Positions 7,401-15,687 of a stretch of DNA of 44,409 nt are shown here, one piece after another; positions within the stretch are counted from its first letter, which is position 1, and each line of letters opens with the position of its first letter. Both the position numbers and the translations under genes were made by a program. The notes under the pieces are model-generated. The model worked only from the letters and a program-made list of their open reading frames with translations, was not told the origin of the DNA and ran no database searches. This DNA is from Pantoea septica (GTDB lineage Bacteria > Pseudomonadota > Gammaproteobacteria > Enterobacterales > Enterobacteriaceae): contig NZ_MLJJ01000035.1 of the NCBI RefSeq assembly GCF_002095575.1, forward strand, positions 1 through 44,409. Direction: 5' to 3'.

Positions 7401-10394
7401 TCGCTGCAGCGGCTGGGTGAGATCACTCTGAGCGGCGCCAACACCACCGGGGTGAAAATGTCCGGCAGCGCCACGCTCTATGACAATGAAACCTACTTCG
7501 TTAACGGCAAGGGCGCGGTGGCGCTGCGCGCCTCCAGCGGCGCCTACGGCGATCTGGGCGACGTGTGGCTGAACGGCGACGAGACCATTGGCGCAATCAG
7601 CGAAAACGGCGACGGCGCGGTGTTCAGCAACCGCAACATCATCGGCAGCGGCAAAAACGTTACCGCGCTGCAGGCGTCCGGCGGCGCGACGGTGATGAAC
7701 AACGGCACCATTATCCTTGACGGCGAGAACAGCACCGGCGTGCGGCTGCTGGACGGCGGCCGCCTGATCAACAACCTCTGGATCCACGTAGCGTCTGGCA
7801 TCGGGATTGACGCCAGCGAAGGAGCAAGCCTTTATCAGCCCTACAACGGCACGGTGCAGGTCGACGGCGGCATTGCCGGCGCGCGCGTGGGGGAAAGCGC
7901 CACCCTCAACATTGAGGGCGATCAGCTGTTCCGCAGCGGTATCTGGGTCAAAGGCGGGGCGGACGCGGTATTGCTGGATCGCGGCGCGGCGGGGCTGCAG
8001 GCGAGCGAGATTATCCTCAGCGCCGAAGGCGGCGGCAGCGCCATCAACAACCGCGCCGAAACCGCGAATATTGCGCTGGATAACGCCTACCTCATTCCCA
8101 CCGACGGCCCAGGCATCCGCTCCGCCACGTCGTTCGACTACGGCGGCAAGGCGACGATTGACGTGCAGGGCAGCGGCGTCGGCTATCTGTTCCAGAACGA
8201 GGATGGCTCCGCCACCGCTAACGATTTGGTGGTGCCGCCAGGCTACGCGATTATCGTCAACGGCAGCGGTGACGGCATTCGCGCCCATACCACCGGCCGC
8301 GTCTTCGCCGACGGCTTTATCGCCGTGGGCAGCGAAACGGGCGGATCGGCGATTGTCACCCGCAGCGCCAGCGAGGTGATAAACCGCGGCACCATCGTCT
8401 CCTACAGCCGCGTCGCGCCGGTGATCGATCTGCGCGGCGGCCAGACGGTGTTTATCAACCAGGGCGATATCAGCGCGGAATACCCGGAAACGCCGATCGT
8501 GGCGGGCGGCGCGACCAATGACCAGCTCGCCTTTATCGGCGGCAGCGTCATCGGCGAGGTCGATACCGGCAACGGCAGCGACACGCTTGCCGTCACCGGC
8601 GGCACCCTGAATGGCAGCCTGACCATGGGCAGCGGCGCAAACAACCAGGCGCTGATCGAGAACGTCAGCCTGGCGAATACCCGCCATATCACCACCGCGG
8701 GCGGCGTCGGCAGCACCCTCAGCTTCCGCAACATCGACGCCAGCGGCGGCTCGCTTAGCAGCGACGACCTCAGCAAAGGGGTTAACCTCGGCGCGGGCTG
8801 GAGCACGCTCAACTTCACCAAAACCCAGTGGACGCTGACCGACGACCTGAAGCTGGCGCACAGCACCATCAATATCGACCGCGACTCTACGCTGTTTGCC
8901 GGGAATAACGTCAACCCGCTGCTGGCGGGCGCCACCGACGACTCGCTGGTGGTGAACAACGCCGGTACGCTCGATCTGAGCAACGGCGGCGCAGCCAACA
9001 ATCTGCTGACCATCGACGGCACGCTGGCGTCGCTCGGCGGCACGCTGCGGCTGGCGACGCGGCTGAGCGGCGCAGGCGGCCAGAGCGACGCGCTGCGGGT
9101 GAACGGCGACGTCGCGGGCACTACGCTGATTGACGACCGCATTCTCGCAGGCAGCGCCGCGACGCAGAGCGACGCCAGCGGCGACGGGCAGATCGACGGC
9201 CGTGAAGGGGTCTCGCTGGCGCAGGTTTCCGGCAACGCCAGCGCCGACAGCTTCGTGCTGCAGAACGGCTACCTCGCCGCCGGGCCCTGGCAGTACGGGC
9301 TGTATGCGTTTGCGCCCGACGGCCGCGGCGCGGGCTGGGACTACCGGCTCGCTAACCGCTATATATGCGAGGACGGGGCACTCTGCCAGCCGCAGGCGGG
9401 GCGTGCCGCATCGCGCGCGGCGCGTCCGGCGCTGGCGCCGCAGGTGCCTTCTTATCTCTCTGCGCCGGTCGGCCTGGCCTACTACACCCAGGCGATTACC
9501 GACGATCTGCACAAGCGTCTCGGCGAACTGCGCGACGGCCAGCGCAGCGGCGCGGGCGGCGAGCTGTTCCTGCGCTATCTCGGCTCGAATCTGACCTACC
9601 AGAGCAACCGCGACTTTAGCGACTACGGCTTTGACGCCGACATCGACTACAGCGCGGTGCAGCTCGGCGGCAACCTGCTGCAGCTGGACGGCACGAGCGA
9701 CAGCCTGCGCGGCGGCGTCGCCTATACGCGCGGCAATACGCGCATTCGTCCGCACGCGGCCGACGGCTTTAGCTCAACCACCTTCGACAGCGACAGCGTC
9801 TCGTTCTACGGTACCTGGCAGCGCGACAGCGGCTTCTATCTGGACGGCTCGCTGAGCTGGAGCTGGCACCGCGGCGACACCGATATCGCGCGGCAAAAAG
9901 AGGTGGCGAAGCTGAAGGCCGACGGCTGGAGCGCCTCGCTGGAGTCGGGGTATCCCTTTGTTTTCGCCAACGGCCTGCGCCTTGAGCCGCAGGCGCAGCT
10001 GACCTGGATGCGCCTGAAGTTCGATGGCGCCACCGATAAGGATGGCACCACCGTGAATTTCAACGACGACGATCAAACCATCGGCCGTCTCGGCGCGCGG
10101 CTGGATCGCACCTGGCAGGACGACGCGCAGCGCGAATATACGCCTTACCTGCGCGCCAACTACTCCCGCGGCTGGGGCGGCGGCTCGAAGGTAAAAGTCG
10201 GCGCGGCGGGGAGCGACATCGGCCAGGATTTCAACAGCGGCAGGTTCGGGCAGATGTGGGACGTCGGCGTCGGCGGCACGACACGCTTCCGCAACGACGT
10301 GTCGCTCTACGCCGAAGCGGACTACCGCAAGGAGATCGACGGCAACGGCGCGAAGGGGTGGCGCTATAACGCCGGGGTACGCTGGACGTTCTGA
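4428..10394 (+). CDS. Giant classical autotransporter (type Va secretion) surface protein
   Basis: 1988 residues. It starts at TTG 4428, 7 bases after GGAGGA. A Sec signal peptide (hydrophobic LLLSLAAAPGLLF, cleavage probably after SQAA near residue 27) is followed by about 1600 residues of repetitive passenger. Short motifs such as NNGTI, LNGDG and STGV recur, predicting a long beta-helix. A probable linker helix (about 1645-1705) contains two cysteines (ICEDGALC). The C-terminal beta-barrel occupies about 1705-1988 and ends VRWTF with the terminal phenylalanine used by the BAM machinery. No protease triad is evident, so adhesin or biofilm roles are likelier than a cytotoxin. It has no counterpart in the E. 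coli crl-phoE interval. The exact subfamily is not recognised. Confidence 0.93.
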   Translation: MFKLNPLLLSLAAAPGLLFPITCSQAATLKPFSPLLNDNKAGVFCVCNGSTQTLSGIQRFQPGLEGGRPITVGELLSSGRIISDDNVIGADRLTFGAQDYLISVPGVNGSGNNQLAVFNSANISALASVTSASELPDYYNVNGQQYIDARVAQVSNGTINVDIGVDGAATTAATNGWSMAAKQSQLFTASGSGAMNWQSANRIAFTGSYTEYTYSLAHWVDNVAQYSGPFSVTTLDGNSREFNVGSLNDLRQYNDWLIEQLQSGNLSAGSYNGEFNKALSLYSAPIAYVIGADEYDDEVTLPVGERSVLSADGPGASVSVQKGATLEVVDSDGGAVRATNGAKATIDGKLAASGSAAHENTALRLAGASGVNNGVINGGFFNNADGSGVDAATLGYSGTTVLATGGSRFVNNGVLNYATTQPGSALRLSDAQGINNGAINLGVAESSGSHSSAGVLLDTSGASFINTAGGEIYVGRAPQNAKSDVVEEVAINQSGGVSAIAQQFNATAINDGRIVLGSKVQNAAAMRVENGPEAIALNNGTIDLNGRAQFRPAESVGLLAIDSGSGGLVGNNGTINLNGDGGTGIKVIARDGQRASAFSSGAINVTGRADTLNGSFNTAVWVNGQGGGKASATLSGPIVLQGNGAVGIRAEGNATVDLTADAVPQLGGSGEYQMGFLAIGPNARINLPQAGNYATGSDDWYATIFRYQDGADFDGAGLTIAPGAAFSTGIEAVGEGSVVNTHGATFNIGNTSTGLRIEGGAQGTIDAATQLNLNVGGATAAVVDGNYYNLTRYITNSFDQPFASTLINHANINGQSGLQVGLIAQYGGALTNTGDISLRGEQSYGIQALVGGQATSSGNISVSDGAVALFASGYAFADPQSSTITSSGTLNVTAGSADGFFPTTGLYATGDAARIEQNGVINLYGGNALAGEALYGGALVLGQQSRVVFHDPNQTAYRVVEGGGTIYAYGSNQDVSTDGSTLYQLGDGAILSLQRLGEITLSGANTTGVKMSGSATLYDNETYFVNGKGAVALRASSGAYGDLGDVWLNGDETIGAISENGDGAVFSNRNIIGSGKNVTALQASGGATVMNNGTIILDGENSTGVRLLDGGRLINNLWIHVASGIGIDASEGASLYQPYNGTVQVDGGIAGARVGESATLNIEGDQLFRSGIWVKGGADAVLLDRGAAGLQASEIILSAEGGGSAINNRAETANIALDNAYLIPTDGPGIRSATSFDYGGKATIDVQGSGVGYLFQNEDGSATANDLVVPPGYAIIVNGSGDGIRAHTTGRVFADGFIAVGSETGGSAIVTRSASEVINRGTIVSYSRVAPVIDLRGGQTVFINQGDISAEYPETPIVAGGATNDQLAFIGGSVIGEVDTGNGSDTLAVTGGTLNGSLTMGSGANNQALIENVSLANTRHITTAGGVGSTLSFRNIDASGGSLSSDDLSKGVNLGAGWSTLNFTKTQWTLTDDLKLAHSTINIDRDSTLFAGNNVNPLLAGATDDSLVVNNAGTLDLSNGGAANNLLTIDGTLASLGGTLRLATRLSGAGGQSDALRVNGDVAGTTLIDDRILAGSAATQSDASGDGQIDGREGVSLAQVSGNASADSFVLQNGYLAAGPWQYGLYAFAPDGRGAGWDYRLANRYICEDGALCQPQAGRAASRAARPALAPQVPSYLSAPVGLAYYTQAITDDLHKRLGELRDGQRSGAGGELFLRYLGSNLTYQSNRDFSDYGFDADIDYSAVQLGGNLLQLDGTSDSLRGGVAYTRGNTRIRPHAADGFSSTTFDSDSVSFYGTWQRDSGFYLDGSLSWSWHRGDTDIARQKEVAKLKADGWSASLESGYPFVFANGLRLEPQAQLTWMRLKFDGATDKDGTTVNFNDDDQTIGRLGARLDRTWQDDAQREYTPYLRANYSRGWGGGSKVKVGAAGSDIGQDFNSGRFGQMWDVGVGGTTRFRNDVSLYAEADYRKEIDGNGAKGWRYNAGVRWTF

Positions 10395-10424
10395 GTGCGA
10401 ATGGCAAACCGCACGGATGTTAAA

Positions 10425-10533
10425 GCGCGGGTGGGGCGGGACGAAGAGCAAAGCGTCCCGCGACAGGGATGTCGCGGGCCGAGCGCGCAGGGAAGCCTTG
10501 AGCGACTTTGCGATCGGGCCGTCCCACCCGCGC
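10425..10533. repeat. Structured palindromic intergenic repeat, copy 2
   Basis: Second copy of the element at 2041-2152. Arms are GCGCGGGTGGG.. and ..CCCACCCGCGC; the inner hairpin is CCCGCGAC-agggat-GTCGCGGG. AGAGCAAAGCGTCC and CCGAGCG are shared with copy 1. Arm and inner-stem bases differ from copy 1 in a compensating way. It lies 31 bases after the autotransporter stop and just ahead of the porin terminator. Confidence 0.75.
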
Positions 10534-10542
10534 CGTGCCCGC

Positions 10543-10577
10543 AGAAGAAAAAGAAAGGGCCGCTGATGAGGCGGCCC
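10543..10577 (-). terminator. Terminator of the porin gene
   Basis: On the reverse strand GGGCCGC and GCGGCCC form a stem followed by TTTCTTTTTCTTC, a good intrinsic terminator for the reverse-strand porin gene ending at 10648. Confidence 0.8.
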
Positions 10578-10647
10578 TTGTTTATCAGACACATTGAGGG
10601 GAAAACACTGATGCCGTCGCGCGTCGCTTCGCGGCGGCGCCAGATTT

Positions 10648-11760
10648 TTAGAACTGGTAAGTCATGCCCAGCGCAACCACGTCGTCGTTGTTCAGGCTCA
10701 GACGGTTGTCGTCGTCCAGCTGGTTGATTTTGTAATCCACGAACGCCGACATGTTTTTGTTGAAGTAGTAGGTGGCGCCCACGTCGATATATTTCACCAG
10801 ATCCGCATCGCCGATACCGTTTTCGATATCTTTGCCTTTGGTCTGCACATAGCCGAGTGACGGACGCAGGCCGAAATCAAACTGATACTGCGCCACCAGC
10901 TCGATGTTCTGCGCCTTGTTCGCCGCGCCCGCGGCCGGCAGGCCCGTTGCGCGGTCGGTGCCGCTGAACGGCGTCATGTTGCGGGTTTCGGTATAGATAG
11001 CCGCCAAATAGACGCTGTTGGCATCATATTTCACGCCTGCACCCCAGGAGTCCGCGCGGTCGCCCTGACCGTAAACGCGCGCCTGCTGCTGGTTGGTGCG
11101 GTCGGAAGAGGTAATCGCCGACATCACGCTGATGCCGGTATCGCCGATGGTGTAGCCCAGCGACGCGCCGTAGCCGTCGCCGTTCTGGCGGTTGATATCG
11201 GAACGCGAGTTGGCGCCGTTGGCGTCGTTGCGGCCCTGGTACTGCAGCGCGAAGCGCAGGCCGTCAACCAGGCCGAAGAAATTGTTGTTGCGATAGGTGG
11301 CTACGCCGGTGGCGCGCTGCGTCATAAAGTTATCAGAACGCGCGGTGCCGTCGCCGCCGAATTCCGGGAACACGTCGGTCCAGGCCTCGACGTCATAGAG
11401 CACGCCGTAGTTGCGGCCGTAGTCGAAAGAGCCGTACTGGCCAAATTTCAGACCGGCAAAGCCCAGACGGGTTTTGTTGCCGTTGTTGGCGTCGGAGCCT
11501 TCAGAGTTATTGACGTTGTACTGATATTCCCACTGGCCGTAACCGGTCATCAGGTCGTTGATCTGGGTCTGGCCTTTGAAGCCGATACGTACATAGGACT
11601 TATCCCCGTCCTGGCTGTCCGCGTCGCTCAGATAGTGCATCGCTTTTACTTTGCCGTAGAAGTCCAGCTTATTGCCGTCTTTGTTATACACTTCCGCCGC
11701 GTGAGCAGCAGAAGTCAGCGCCAGAGCAGAGACGACGAGTGCCAGTGTACTTTTCTTCAT
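10648..11760 (-). CDS. phoE: Outer-membrane trimeric porin, PhoE
   Basis: 370-residue general porin with signal peptide ([21 protein letters not shown], cleaved before AEVYNKDG), 16-strand barrel pattern and terminal MTYQF. Distinctive segments are [22 protein letters not shown] and [20 protein letters not shown], close to E. coli PhoE. The position between crl and proB is the phoE locus. PhoE forms an anion-favouring pore for phosphate and phosphorylated solutes under phosphate starvation. Two tandem Pho-box-like repeats precede the promoter, which supports phoE over ompC/ompF. The start ATG follows GGGATTGA. Confidence 0.9.
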   Translation of the reverse strand: MKKSTLALVVSALALTSAAHAAEVYNKDGNKLDFYGKVKAMHYLSDADSQDGDKSYVRIGFKGQTQINDLMTGYGQWEYQYNVNNSEGSDANNGNKTRLGFAGLKFGQYGSFDYGRNYGVLYDVEAWTDVFPEFGGDGTARSDNFMTQRATGVATYRNNNFFGLVDGLRFALQYQGRNDANGANSRSDINRQNGDGYGASLGYTIGDTGISVMSAITSSDRTNQQQARVYGQGDRADSWGAGVKYDANSVYLAAIYTETRNMTPFSGTDRATGLPAAGAANKAQNIELVAQYQFDFGLRPSLGYVQTKGKDIENGIGDADLVKYIDVGATYYFNKNMSAFVDYKINQLDDDNRLSLNNDDVVALGMTYQF

Positions 11761-11807
11761 TTGCTATCAATCCCGATGAGTAAAATGTGTTATGCCCCTG
11801 AAAAGGG

Positions 11808-11858
11808 CTTATAAAACAGGGGACGTTTTACCGTCTGGAGATGAACGTTTTATGACAT
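11808..11858 (-). promoter_or_regulatory. Tandem Pho boxes and -10 of phoE
   Basis: Read on the reverse strand, ATGTCATAAAACGTTCATC (first box) is followed by a second degenerate unit with the same core TAAAACGT. The two cores (11845-11852 and 11823-11830) are exactly 22 bases apart, the spacing of adjacent Pho boxes. A -10-like TATAAG (11808-11813) follows about 10 bases later, with no clear -35, as expected for PhoB-activated promoters. PhoB control is inferred. Confidence 0.65.
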
Positions 11859-12014
11859 TTTTTCTGATTTCTTGTGATGTGCGAACTTTTGGTCTACCCG
11901 CTTGTCTCGGGTTTTTCGTGCTTTTCCCCGGCGGAGAGTTGGCTTCGCTTCTGACTCCTGATAAAAAGTTCCTTCGCAGAAATTTTTTCTTTTTTTACTT
12001 AAACGGCAGGAAAT

Positions 12015-13118
12015 ATGAGCGGCAGTCAGACCCTGGTGGTCAAATTAGGGACCAGCGTCCTTACCGGCGGTTCGCGCCGGTTGAATCGGGCGCATATGGT
12101 GGAGCTGGTTCGTCAGTGCGCGCAGCAGCACGCGGCCGGCCATCGCATCGTGATCGTCACCTCCGGCGCGATGGCCGCCGGGCGCGAGCACCTGGGTTAC
12201 CCGGAACTGCCCCCTACCATCGCCTCAAAGCAGCTGCTGGCTGCGGTGGGGCAGAGCCGTTTAATTCAGCTGTGGGAGCAGCTGTTCTCTATCTACGGCA
12301 TCCATATCGGCCAGATGCTGCTGACCCGCGCGGATATGGAAGATCGCGAACGTTTCCTTAACGCCCGCGACACCCTGCGGGCGCTGCTGGACAACCATAT
12401 CGTGCCGGTGATCAACGAAAACGACGCGGTGGCCACGGCGGAGATTAAAGTCGGCGACAACGATAATCTCTCGGCGCTGGCGGCGATGCTGGGCGGCGCC
12501 GACAAGCTGCTGCTGCTCACCGATCAGCAGGGGCTCTATACGGCCGATCCGCGCAGCAATCCGCAGGCGGAGCTGATCGCCGACGTGCATGAAATCGACG
12601 ATGCGCTGCGCGCGCTGGCGGGCGACAGCGTCTCCGGCCTGGGCACCGGCGGCATGTCCACCAAGCTGCAGGCGGCGGACGTCGCCTGTCGCGCCGGCAT
12701 CGACACTATTATCGCCGCGGGCAGCCGTCCCGGCGTGATCGCCGACGTGATCGCCGGCAAGCCGGTCGGCACGCGCTTTCACGCTATGCAGTCGCCGCTG
12801 GAGAACCGCAAGCGCTGGATCTTCGGCGCGCCGCCGGCTGGCGAGATCACCGTGGACGATGGCGCGCTGGCGGCGATGCTGGAACGCGGCAGCTCGCTGC
12901 TGCCGAAAGGCATCCGCGAGGTGCGCGGCAACTTTTCGCGCGGCGAGGTAATCCGTATTCGCAGCCTGCAGGGCCGCGATATCGCGCACGGCGTCTCACG
13001 CTACAACAGCGATGCGCTGCGCATCATCGCCGGCCATCACAGCCAGCAGATCGGGGAGATCCTCGGCTACGAATACGGCCCGGTGGCCGTGCATCGCGAC
13101 GACATGATCGTCAGTTAA
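12015..13118 (+). CDS. proB: Glutamate 5-kinase
   Basis: First enzyme of proline synthesis: ATP-dependent phosphorylation of glutamate to gamma-glutamyl phosphate, feedback-inhibited by proline. 367 residues, the same as E. coli. The N-terminal amino-acid-kinase domain has [12 protein letters not shown] (phosphate binding), [25 protein letters not shown] and [14 protein letters not shown]-terminal PUA domain covers about residues 275-355. The ATG has AGGAAAT upstream. The stop is 11 bases before proA, so the pair forms the usual operon and the products channel the unstable intermediate. Confidence 0.98.
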   Translation: MSGSQTLVVKLGTSVLTGGSRRLNRAHMVELVRQCAQQHAAGHRIVIVTSGAMAAGREHLGYPELPPTIASKQLLAAVGQSRLIQLWEQLFSIYGIHIGQMLLTRADMEDRERFLNARDTLRALLDNHIVPVINENDAVATAEIKVGDNDNLSALAAMLGGADKLLLLTDQQGLYTADPRSNPQAELIADVHEIDDALRALAGDSVSGLGTGGMSTKLQAADVACRAGIDTIIAAGSRPGVIADVIAGKPVGTRFHAMQSPLENRKRWIFGAPPAGEITVDDGALAAMLERGSSLLPKGIREVRGNFSRGEVIRIRSLQGRDIAHGVSRYNSDALRIIAGHHSQQIGEILGYEYGPVAVHRDDMIVS

Positions 13119-13129
13119 GGAGCGGTCAA

Positions 13130-14383
13130 ATGCTTGAAGAAATGGGAAAAGCGGCGCGCGCCGCCGCATATAAGCTGGCCGATCTGTCGACCGCTGAGAA
13201 AAACCAGGTGCTGCTGGCGATCGCCGATCGTCTCGACGCGGAACGCGAGGCGATTCTGGCGGCTAACGAGCAGGATCTCGCCGATGCGCGCGCCAGCGGC
13301 ATGAGCGCCGCGCTGCTCGATCGCCTGATGCTCAATCCGCAGCGCCTGAGCGCCATCGCCGACGACGTCCGCAAGGTGTGCCAGCTCGCCGATCCCGTCG
13401 GCCAGCTGATTGACGGCGGCCTGCTCGACAGCGGGCTGCGCATCGAGCGTCGCCGCGTTCCGCTCGGCGTGGTCGGGGTGATCTACGAAGCGCGCCCCAA
13501 CGTCACGGTGGATGTCGCCAGCCTGTGCCTGAAAACCGGCAACGCGTCGATTCTGCGCGGCGGAAAAGAGACGTGGCGCACCAACGCCGCTACGGTGCGC
13601 GTGATCCAGAACGCGCTGCAGGCGTTTGGGCTGCCGGCGGCGGCGGTGCAGGCGATTGAAAATCCGGATCGCGAGCTGGTGAATCAGCTGCTGAAGCTCG
13701 ATCGCTACGTCGATATGCTGATCCCGCGCGGCGGCGCCGGCCTGCACAAACTGTGCCGCGAAAACTCCACTATTCCGGTGATCACCGGCGGCATCGGCGT
13801 CTGCCATATCTATCTTGATGAAACTATGGAGGTCGCGCCGGCGCTGGAGGTGATCGTCAATGCGAAAAAACAGCGCCCCAGCGCCTGCAACTCGCTGGAA
13901 ACCCTGCTGATCCATCGCGCCGCCGCCGACCGTTTCCTGCCGGCGTTTACGGCGCGTATGGCGCAGGAGGGGATCCCGCTGCACGCCGACGAAAACCTGC
14001 TGGCGCAGCTGCAGGATAGCCCGGCCAGCGTGACGCCAGTCAGGCAGGGCGACTACGATGATGAGTGGCTGTCGCTCGATCTTAACGTGAAGCTGGTGGA
14101 CGACATGGACGCGGCTATCGACCATATCCGCACGCACGGCACCCAGCATTCCGACGCCATCCTGACGCGCAGCACGCAGAACGCCAGCCGCTTTGTGAAG
14201 CAGGTCGACTCCTCGGCGGTGTACGTCAACGCCAGCACGCGTTTCACCGACGGCGGCCAGTTCGGTCTCGGCGCGGAAGTGGCGGTGAGCACTCAGAAGC
14301 TGCATGCGCGCGGCCCGATGGGGCTGGAGGCGCTAACGACCTACAAATGGGTCGCGTGGGGCGACGATACACTGCGCCCCTGA
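13130..14383 (+). CDS. proA: Gamma-glutamyl phosphate reductase
   Basis: Second proline-pathway enzyme, an NADPH-dependent aldehyde-dehydrogenase-fold reductase making glutamate 5-semialdehyde. 417 residues as in E. coli. Seen are [19 protein letters not shown], the catalytic cysteine in [10 protein letters not shown], and the C-terminal [15 protein letters not shown]. Start ATG at 13130 has AAGGAG upstream. A strong terminator follows the stop. In E. coli the next feature is thrW; here about 5.2 kb of phage-like DNA intervenes. Confidence 0.98.
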   Translation: MLEEMGKAARAAAYKLADLSTAEKNQVLLAIADRLDAEREAILAANEQDLADARASGMSAALLDRLMLNPQRLSAIADDVRKVCQLADPVGQLIDGGLLDSGLRIERRRVPLGVVGVIYEARPNVTVDVASLCLKTGNASILRGGKETWRTNAATVRVIQNALQAFGLPAAAVQAIENPDRELVNQLLKLDRYVDMLIPRGGAGLHKLCRENSTIPVITGGIGVCHIYLDETMEVAPALEVIVNAKKQRPSACNSLETLLIHRAAADRFLPAFTARMAQEGIPLHADENLLAQLQDSPASVTPVRQGDYDDEWLSLDLNVKLVDDMDAAIDHIRTHGTQHSDAILTRSTQNASRFVKQVDSSAVYVNASTRFTDGGQFGLGAEVAVSTQKLHARGPMGLEALTTYKWVAWGDDTLRP

Positions 14384-14405
14384 TTGCGACTTTATTTAAC
14401 AAAAA

Positions 14406-14434
14406 GGGTGCCCAGAGCGGGCGCCCTTTTTTTT
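14406..14434 (+). terminator. Terminator of proBA
   Basis: GGGTGCCC and GGGCGCCC form a stem around AGAGC, followed by eight T. It insulates proBA from the cassette downstream. Confidence 0.9.
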
Positions 14435-14654
14435 AACCCCTGTTTTTCGATCCAGTTAATTTTGGAGTTTTCAGGTGCGACATTCGACACCTCTGGACGC
14501 CACTTTTTTTTCGACAAGGTGGCTGTCTGTTTTTTGCCCGTTTTTCTACGGAACATTCCTGAAAGCCCCGCTGCAACGGGGCGCGGCGCGATCGAGACTG
14601 GTTGCCCAGAGTATGAGGAGGATAATGATAATTAGCGTTGCTTTACAAAAGCAA

Positions 14655-14682
14655 TTGGGTAGCAAACGGACGGTAATATAAA
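14655..14682 (+). promoter_or_regulatory. Candidate promoter of the repressor gene (PRM-like)
   Basis: TTGGGT (14655-14660), 16 bases, TATAAA (14677-14682), 62 bases before the repressor start. The rest of 14435-14744 has no supported gene. It holds only small hairpins such as GCCCCG/CGGGGC at 14565-14582 and TTGCTTT/AAAGCAA near 14640-14656. No divergent cro-like frame is present. Confidence 0.45.
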
Positions 14683-14737
14683 ATGAACTGGTAGCAATAA
14701 TGAAAATAACATCCAGTATCTCCTCTATGGCAGATTA

Positions 14738-14752
14738 TTAACTAATGGTTAA
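14738..14752 (+). promoter_or_regulatory. Repressor operator overlapping its own start codon
   Basis: TTAACTAATGGTTAA is an inverted repeat TTAAC/GTTAA that contains the ATG (14745-14747) of the repressor gene. Close relatives lie at 15542 and 15563, upstream of the N gene. The site implies autoregulation; binding is inferred from the shared motif. Confidence 0.6.
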
Positions 14753-15476
14753 AAAAGAGAGTACGAGACAAGCTTTCACTGCCAGGCTGATTGCCGCGTG
14801 CGAAAGTGCGGGAATTGTCGGACATGGACGAAATAAACAGGTTGCCAAAGCGTTACAGCAGCTGGGGTGCAAAATATCGACGCCGGGCGTGTGGAAGTGG
14901 TTCAACGCACAGTCCGTGCCTGATGATAACAATTTGCTGGCGCTAAGCCGCCTGCTGGGCGTACGGGTTGAGTGGCTGCAGTACGGGATGGAAAAGCCCG
15001 CCCAATCGCTGACGATTGACAGCCTGAAGGCGCAGCGCAACGTTTTCCGTATCGAAAGCCTCGATATTGGGCAGAAGTCAGCCTCGGGGCTGCACGCGCG
15101 CGATGAGTTTGTTGAGACCATCCATGCCATTGAATATGGCGTGGATGAGGCGCGCGTGCTGTTCAACGGTCGGCCGGCGGAAAATATCCGTTTGATAGCG
15201 ATCAACAGCGATTCGATGGTGGAGACTTTCGCGCCGCGCGATCAGCTGTTCGTGGACATCAGCGTGAAGTTTTTCGACGGGGACGGCATCTATATTTTTA
15301 CCCTTGATAACCAGCTGTACCTCAAGCGTTTGCAGCTCCAGCATAAGAAAATTGCTGTTATTTCAGATAATAAGCGTTACGAAACCTGGTATCTTAATCG
15401 GGAGGACGTCGATAGCATGCAGGTCATGGCCAAGGTGATCCTGAGTCAGGCGCGGCACTACCAGCTGCTGGGTTAA
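14745..15476 (+). CDS. CI-like phage repressor, HTH plus S24/LexA-type C-terminal domain
   Basis: 243 residues. The N-terminal Cro/CI-type helix-turn-helix spans about residues 10-80 (KQVAKALQQL then TPGVWKWFNA). The C-terminal S24 domain has Ser157 in INSDSM and Lys194 in LYLKRL; the 37-residue separation equals that of LexA Ser119/Lys156. At the place where an Ala-Gly or Cys-Gly scissile bond should lie (about 34 residues before Ser157, near residue 123) the sequence reads DEFVET, so RecA-stimulated self-cleavage is doubtful. No good ribosome site precedes the ATG, suggesting low expression. Same strand as the N-like gene, the order cI-PL-nutL-N of lambda. Role: keeps the cassette silent (inferred). 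Confidence 0.88.
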   Translation: MVKKESTRQAFTARLIAACESAGIVGHGRNKQVAKALQQLGCKISTPGVWKWFNAQSVPDDNNLLALSRLLGVRVEWLQYGMEKPAQSLTIDSLKAQRNVFRIESLDIGQKSASGLHARDEFVETIHAIEYGVDEARVLFNGRPAENIRLIAINSDSMVETFAPRDQLFVDISVKFFDGDGIYIFTLDNQLYLKRLQLQHKKIAVISDNKRYETWYLNREDVDSMQVMAKVILSQARHYQLLG

Positions 15477-15541
15477 CCGCTGGCTAAAATTCATCCATTT
15501 GCAACCTGCTGAAAAAAAATAATTCAGCAGAATTCAAAAAT

Positions 15542-15605
15542 TTAACCAATGGTAAATAAAAATTAACTGTTGGTGTTTGATAAAGCATAAGAACAGGTTA
15601 ATAAT
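15542..15605 (+). promoter_or_regulatory. PL-like promoter with operator array
   Basis: Promoter: TTGATA (15577-15582), 17-base spacer, AATAAT (15600-15605), five of six consensus bases in each hexamer. Operators: TTAACCAATGGTAAA (15542-15556), TTAACTGTTGGTGTT (15563-15577, touching the -35) and a weaker ATAAGAACAGGTTAA (15587-15601, covering the -10). Spacing is 21 and 24 bases, about two helical turns, as for cooperatively bound phage repressor dimers. They match the site at the repressor start codon. The rest of 15477-15899 is the N leader and carries no gene. Confidence 0.65.
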
Positions 15606-15646
15606 TTGAGCGTGGACCAACGAAGCCCTTCTCTCACGGAATGAGC

Positions 15647-15679
15647 CGCTCTTAAACAATCGAGGCGCTGCACAAGCGC
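15647..15679 (+). promoter_or_regulatory. nut site: boxA and boxB for N antitermination
   Basis: boxA-like CGCTCTTAAACA (15647-15658) matches lambda boxA CGCTCTTA. Six bases later, GCGCTGCACAAGCGC (15665-15679) is a 5-bp stem GCGCT/AGCGC with pentaloop GCACA. The stem is the same as I recall for P22 boxB-left (GCGCTGACAAAGCGC). The loop fits G-N-R-(N)-A with the fourth base extruded. It lies about 40 bases downstream of the PL-like promoter and 221 bases before the N gene. Confidence 0.85.
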
Positions 15680-15687
15680 GAATCAAA

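Noticed and set aside
7041..9755. 904-codon open frame antisense to the autotransporter
   Set aside because: Low-complexity Ala/Val/Arg-rich translation produced by the GC-rich repeats of the real gene; no ribosome site or motif.
11792..12361. Frame starting upstream of proB
   Set aside because: Overlaps proB out of frame and its first part is the phoE/proB promoter region.
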